A stretch of 64,000 nucleotides of DNA from Planococcus citri (taxonomy: Eukaryota > Arthropoda > Insecta > Hemiptera > Pseudococcidae), in contig NC_088679.1 of the NCBI RefSeq assembly GCF_950023065.1, forward strand, positions 53,878,001 through 53,942,000. Direction: 5' to 3'. Position 1 is the first letter of the stretch; each line of letters starts with the position of its first letter. Position numbers and translations under genes: made by a program. The notes beneath the pieces are model-generated. The model was not told the DNA's origin, ran no database searches, and was given only the letters and a program-made list of their open reading frames with translations. Below are positions 60,310 through 64,000 of the stretch, piece by piece.

Positions 60310-62832
60310 AGTGATGTTTTTAAAAATGGTGTTAAGTGGATGCCATATCTAAGTAATCTACTTATACCTACTGGATCTGCAATCGTGCTGGTGATCCCAT
60401 TCCCACCTCACTCTTCTTACCAAAGGACGAATCCAGAGTGGTTTCTCAGGCAGAGGGAGGGGGGCACCATCGCTACAAATGCCAACTTCACCCAATAAAA
60501 TTTTACAGATTGTTTTTCCCCTTCATGAGCTTTTTTGAGAAGTAAAAAAAAACAATAATTTGTTGTTTGAAAATTTTAGAATTTGAATGATTTTTTTTTT
60601 AGAGATTTTAATTATGAAACTGAAAGTTAAACCGGCCCGAGCGAATGAGAGGATAAAAGCTTTTGAAAATTCTCATTTCGAGAAGTAAAAAAACGATTTT
60701 TTGTGTTTAATATTTTTTGAATTTTAATGGCAGTTTTTTAGAAATTTTTTCCAAGCTTAGAATTTTTAAAATTTTGTTAAGGGAGAAATCATCGAGAAAA
60801 GTTGACATAGATTAGATCATACTTCTATGCTTTCAAACGAAATCAAAATTCAAAAACCCTAAAATGTTTTATTTTGTGGTGTTTTTGGATTTATTTTTGA
60901 ATTTCTCGATGATTTCACCCTTATATAATATTTTACATGGGATAATTTTCTCCCACTACAACTTTAAATTCATACTAATTTTCTTGCTTTAACAATTGAC
61001 GAATTTTTTGAATTCAGTCAATTTCTAAACTTTCTTCAAAACGAACAATTTTTCATAATCTTGTCAACATCATAAAATTTGCCAATGTTTATTGTCCGTT
61101 TTTCAATTTTTTTGAAAAATTTCACCTCAGTTGTAAAAATTGCACAAGGTTTATTTGCTGTTTTTTGTGGTCAATTTTTCAAATTGTTTTGAAAATTTTC
61201 ATTCTGGTAGTCAGTTGGCGTTTTTAAGCAATTCTAAACAGTTGGAAATTCTCATCATCTTTTAATGATTCATTGTATTGATTTATCTAGTTGGTTTTTA
61301 TTTGCTATCCAAAGGCTGATAAAATGTCAACTTTGCCAACTTCTCAAATTTTCTAAATGTCCAGAGGAGCGAGCTGCGAGCTGCCCCCTGCCTCCTTTGG
61401 TTTCGTGCCTGCTCCTCACCTCACAGAAATAAGGCAAACAAACGAGTCACTAGCTGAAATTCTATAACCAATTCACTTTTGATGATATGCTGTCAATAAC
61501 CTTACTCAAAAAGTGTATGTTATTCAAAAAACGTTAAATCACGAACGTTTATTAATTTTTAATGCGTAATCTTTCAAGATCAAAACGAAGTTTCCACTTT
61601 AATAATTAACAAAAGCTACATAATATCTAGTGCTGCCTTTTTTCTGTTCTTTTTTTTCAAAATTCTCCTCAATGTCAAAAAGCTTATATGCTTGGTCTTA
61701 CTGCGAAAAATCAGCTGAATGGTTTTCGATGATAATTTGGAATTAAATTTATTCAGCATTCTCTCCCCGTGTTAAAATTGGATTTTTGAAAAATTTCGAA
61801 ATTTGGCCCTTCAGCATTTCCTCTCTCATCCTCCATTTGTAACTCTGAAGTTTTGAAAAAACCAAATTTTGTTCTACAAATTTCATCTTTGAGTCTGAAA
61901 AACCCGGTTTGCTGAAATTTGAGTCAAATAGAATAATTTATACCAGAAGCTCTAGACAGTCAAAGTGGCAATATTTTTGGGACGTTATCACTTTTTAAAA
62001 GTAAAATACAGAACAAAAAATAATTAATAAATTATTTGATAAGAGGGTGCGCAAATTGTAATTAGATTCTTACATCATACCAACGCGAATATCGAATATT
62101 TTCATTTGCAAAATCCCCATTAGAATAATTCCAATACCCAAACAAATTGATTGTGGTGAATTACATACTCGTACTTATCAAAAATTTACGTAGGTACATA
62201 TTTTGAATGAAGAAATTACAAACTTTAAGGTTTAATTACCTTCCTAAGCAATAAAAAATCAATTAACTGAGGTATTTTAATGCAAATATCTATATCAATT
62301 TAATTTTCCCATCCAATATTTGAATACCATTCAAAAACACAGTAGGTAGGTAATGAATAAATAAATTTTACAACAATTAAGTGACCGATTAATCAAAATA
62401 ATTTGTTTTCGCTCATTTTTATTAAAACTGAAAAAATAACGATAGGTAGCTACCTAGCATGACTAATCCACAAAAAAATTGAGTATTCAAAAATTTCTCA
62501 GACTTTGCAGAGAAAAAGAGAAATTAATGTTACGAATATCTGATGCTTCGGAAAATTACTGCGATTATGAGTCTCGTGACATTCGTTACGAACCTATAAC
62601 TAAGTATCGTTATTGAGACGATAGTAAGTAGATAATTAATTGGCACGATTTTTATCAGACCGCGTTACACCTAGTTAAAAAACTTCGCATTAAATTATAA
62701 AATTTCACACTATGTTGTAATTTTATCTAAAAATTGAGTAAGTAGCTCTAATTTTACATCGTAGGTATATGTATGCATACCTTTACCTGCATTGAATTTT
62801 TGGGATTGATTGTGTAATGTTTTTTGTTGCAG
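60310..62832. other. Intergenic upstream of the second transporter
   Basis: AT-rich, no ORF above 60 codons apart from one crossing the MITE edge; TAGGTA words increase toward the right. Confidence 0.5.
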
Positions 62833-62955
62833 AAAAAATTTCAATGATCAAGGTGTTCCATGTGAAGCTGCTATACGTTGTTGACATGATACATTTATAG
62901 TATTTAATTGATTCTTCAACTGTACACATACGTTACATTTTGACGATATTCCAAA
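62833..62955 (+). other. Probable 5' leader exon segment of the second transporter, with a short upstream ORF
   Basis: TTTTTTGTTGCAG ending at 62832 is a strong acceptor, so the leader part of this exon probably begins at 62833, 123 bases before the main ATG. An 18-codon upstream ORF (62844-62900, starting MIKVFHVKLL) ends 55 bases before the main start and could damp translation. Any untranslated exon 1 would lie upstream. Confidence 0.4.
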
Positions 62956-63018
62956 ATGGATAACATGGAGGGATTAAGTCCACATAAAGATAATAAATTT
63001 CGTTCCTTAATTACGCAG
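62956..63018 (+). CDS. Probable first coding exon of a second, tandem sugar transporter (partial gene)
   Basis: Twenty-one codons, MDNMEGLSPHKDNKFRSLIT plus Q, ending at CAG|GTGAGC in phase 0. Layout matches exon 1 of the complete gene upstream: MD start, short hydrophilic tail rich in N, S, K and D, and final residues XXXQ immediately before the TM1-encoding exon (AQ|VLAALAG there, TQ| here), with the same splice phase. The remaining exons would lie beyond the window, as expected if intron 1 is long as in the neighbour. No further exon was recognised in 63019-64000. The paralogue reading is inference from exon shape and position. Confidence 0.6.
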
Positions 63019-64000
63019 GTGAGCTTTAGCTTTATCTATTGAATCTTCTCGAGTATGTTATCTGATACTTACCTAGTCATTTACCTAATGTTGTGAATGA
63101 CGTAGGTAAGGAACGTATTCGTATTTACTAATATGCATATGATCAGTTAAACACTTGACTATCAATTTTTGATACTTGAAATTATTCAAAACAGATAGTA
63201 ATACATTGATGTAAAAATTAGGTACGAGTAATTACAAGATTGACCGTTTTCAGAGGTTATTAGTACCTCTACCTATCCTAATTTTATAATTCGAGCCTAC
63301 GCGATGTATACTAATTGTACCTATTCCAGAATGGACTCCGTATATATTAAAGATATTCTAAATTTAGAGATTCATTCATCAGATAGGTAGGTAGGTATTG
63401 ATAATGTTTCGAGTTCCGGTTAGTTACCTTATTTTTTTCCCTAATACCGGTACCGAAAACGTCAGATTATTCATCGTGCTTCCCCGTACTAATGATTTTT
63501 TTAAATAGTTTATCCGGATTGCGCGTGATTTTTTTTTCTTAAGGATTAAGTACTGTATTTTTATCACTCAAGTTCATTTACGAGTGTAACAAAGAACGAT
63601 TTTGAATATTCGAAAATCATTTTGTTCATTTTTAAGAACTCGAGATGTAGGTAAATACACTCCGTAGAAGAATGATGCACTTGAGTGTACCAATACTTAT
63701 GTATGGGTAGAGGTAGGTACCTTCCTAGAAATAGGCATGTCCAAACAATTTCACCTCTTTTGAGGATTATTCTTACATTGAGTGATTTAGAACTCAGCTC
63801 TCAGGTAGTCACTTATTTGGAAAAAAAACGTCGTGTGTGTAAAAATAAACGTCAAAAATTAATGACCTGAAAAAATACGAACTTAATATTTATGTATCTA
63901 CTCAATGATCGGGTTTTATTGGCAATTTTTCATTTTTCCCTACATTTTTGTGCAATTTTTTTCTCTATCAGTCTGAATATCGAATCAAACAGCTTTGCAA
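63019..64000. other. Presumed intron 1 of the second transporter (runs off the window)
   Basis: Follows the CAG|GTGAGC donor. No TM1-type exon (as in VLAALAG...) is visible in any frame; the single 61-codon ORF has no motif. Confidence 0.4.

Noticed and set aside
1..64000. Prokaryotic features (operons, CRISPR, attachment sites)
   Set aside because: The splice-dependent gene and repeat content show a eukaryotic nuclear genome; no direct-repeat/spacer arrays were seen.

Overview
The window is AT-rich nuclear DNA of a eukaryote, most likely an insect or other arthropod. Three things point there: a clearly spliced gene with GT-AG introns, its product (a sugar-porter MFS protein of the type annotated in insects as facilitated trehalose transporter Tret1-like), and dense non-coding DNA full of short TAGGTA/TACCTA and TACTCGTA-type words, foldback elements and MITEs. 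I cannot place the order; hemipteran and lepidopteran genomes both fit.

One gene can be read completely. It has seven coding exons on the + strand between 31834 and 46426. Together they give an uninterrupted 512-residue, 12-helix sugar transporter with all splice phases matching. A polyadenylation signal lies at 46715. Intron 1 is about 9.1 kb and is swollen by mobile elements: a ~3.0 kb TIR element with a nested 331 bp element, and a 567 bp pogo/Tigger-like MITE. Intron 4 (2.7 kb) holds a tandem array rich in ATCGAT. A second, tandem paralogue probably begins at 62956: a 21-codon first exon ending in the same CAG|GT phase-0 position runs toward the right edge of the window. The gene therefore looks like one member of a transporter cluster.

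1-31 kb has no gene I can establish. It holds several copies of an interspersed family marked by a CTGGAGSCTCCAG box, an inverted pair of another repeat (15.4-16.1 kb), a ~30 bp minisatellite embedded in ~47 bp tandem repeats (19.3-20.3 kb), a 138 bp imperfect foldback (27.7 kb), and a long-TIR element with four 141 bp internal repeats (27.9-29.1 kb). Three weak coding candidates are recorded: a 248 bp membrane-type exon at 27351, a 43-residue ORF at 17739, and a minus-strand first exon near 13.5 kb.

46.7-62.8 kb separates the two transporter genes. It contains a LINE C-terminal relic (53.9 kb), a 423 bp hAT-like MITE with perfect 8 bp target duplications (54240-54662), directly followed by a 1500 bp element with 26 bp TIRs and TA flanks (54676-56175), and a 254 bp MITE at 60056.

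No CRISPR, operon, rRNA or convincing tRNA was seen. Gene and element calls rest on reading frames, splice signals and repeat symmetry visible by eye; no database search was made.
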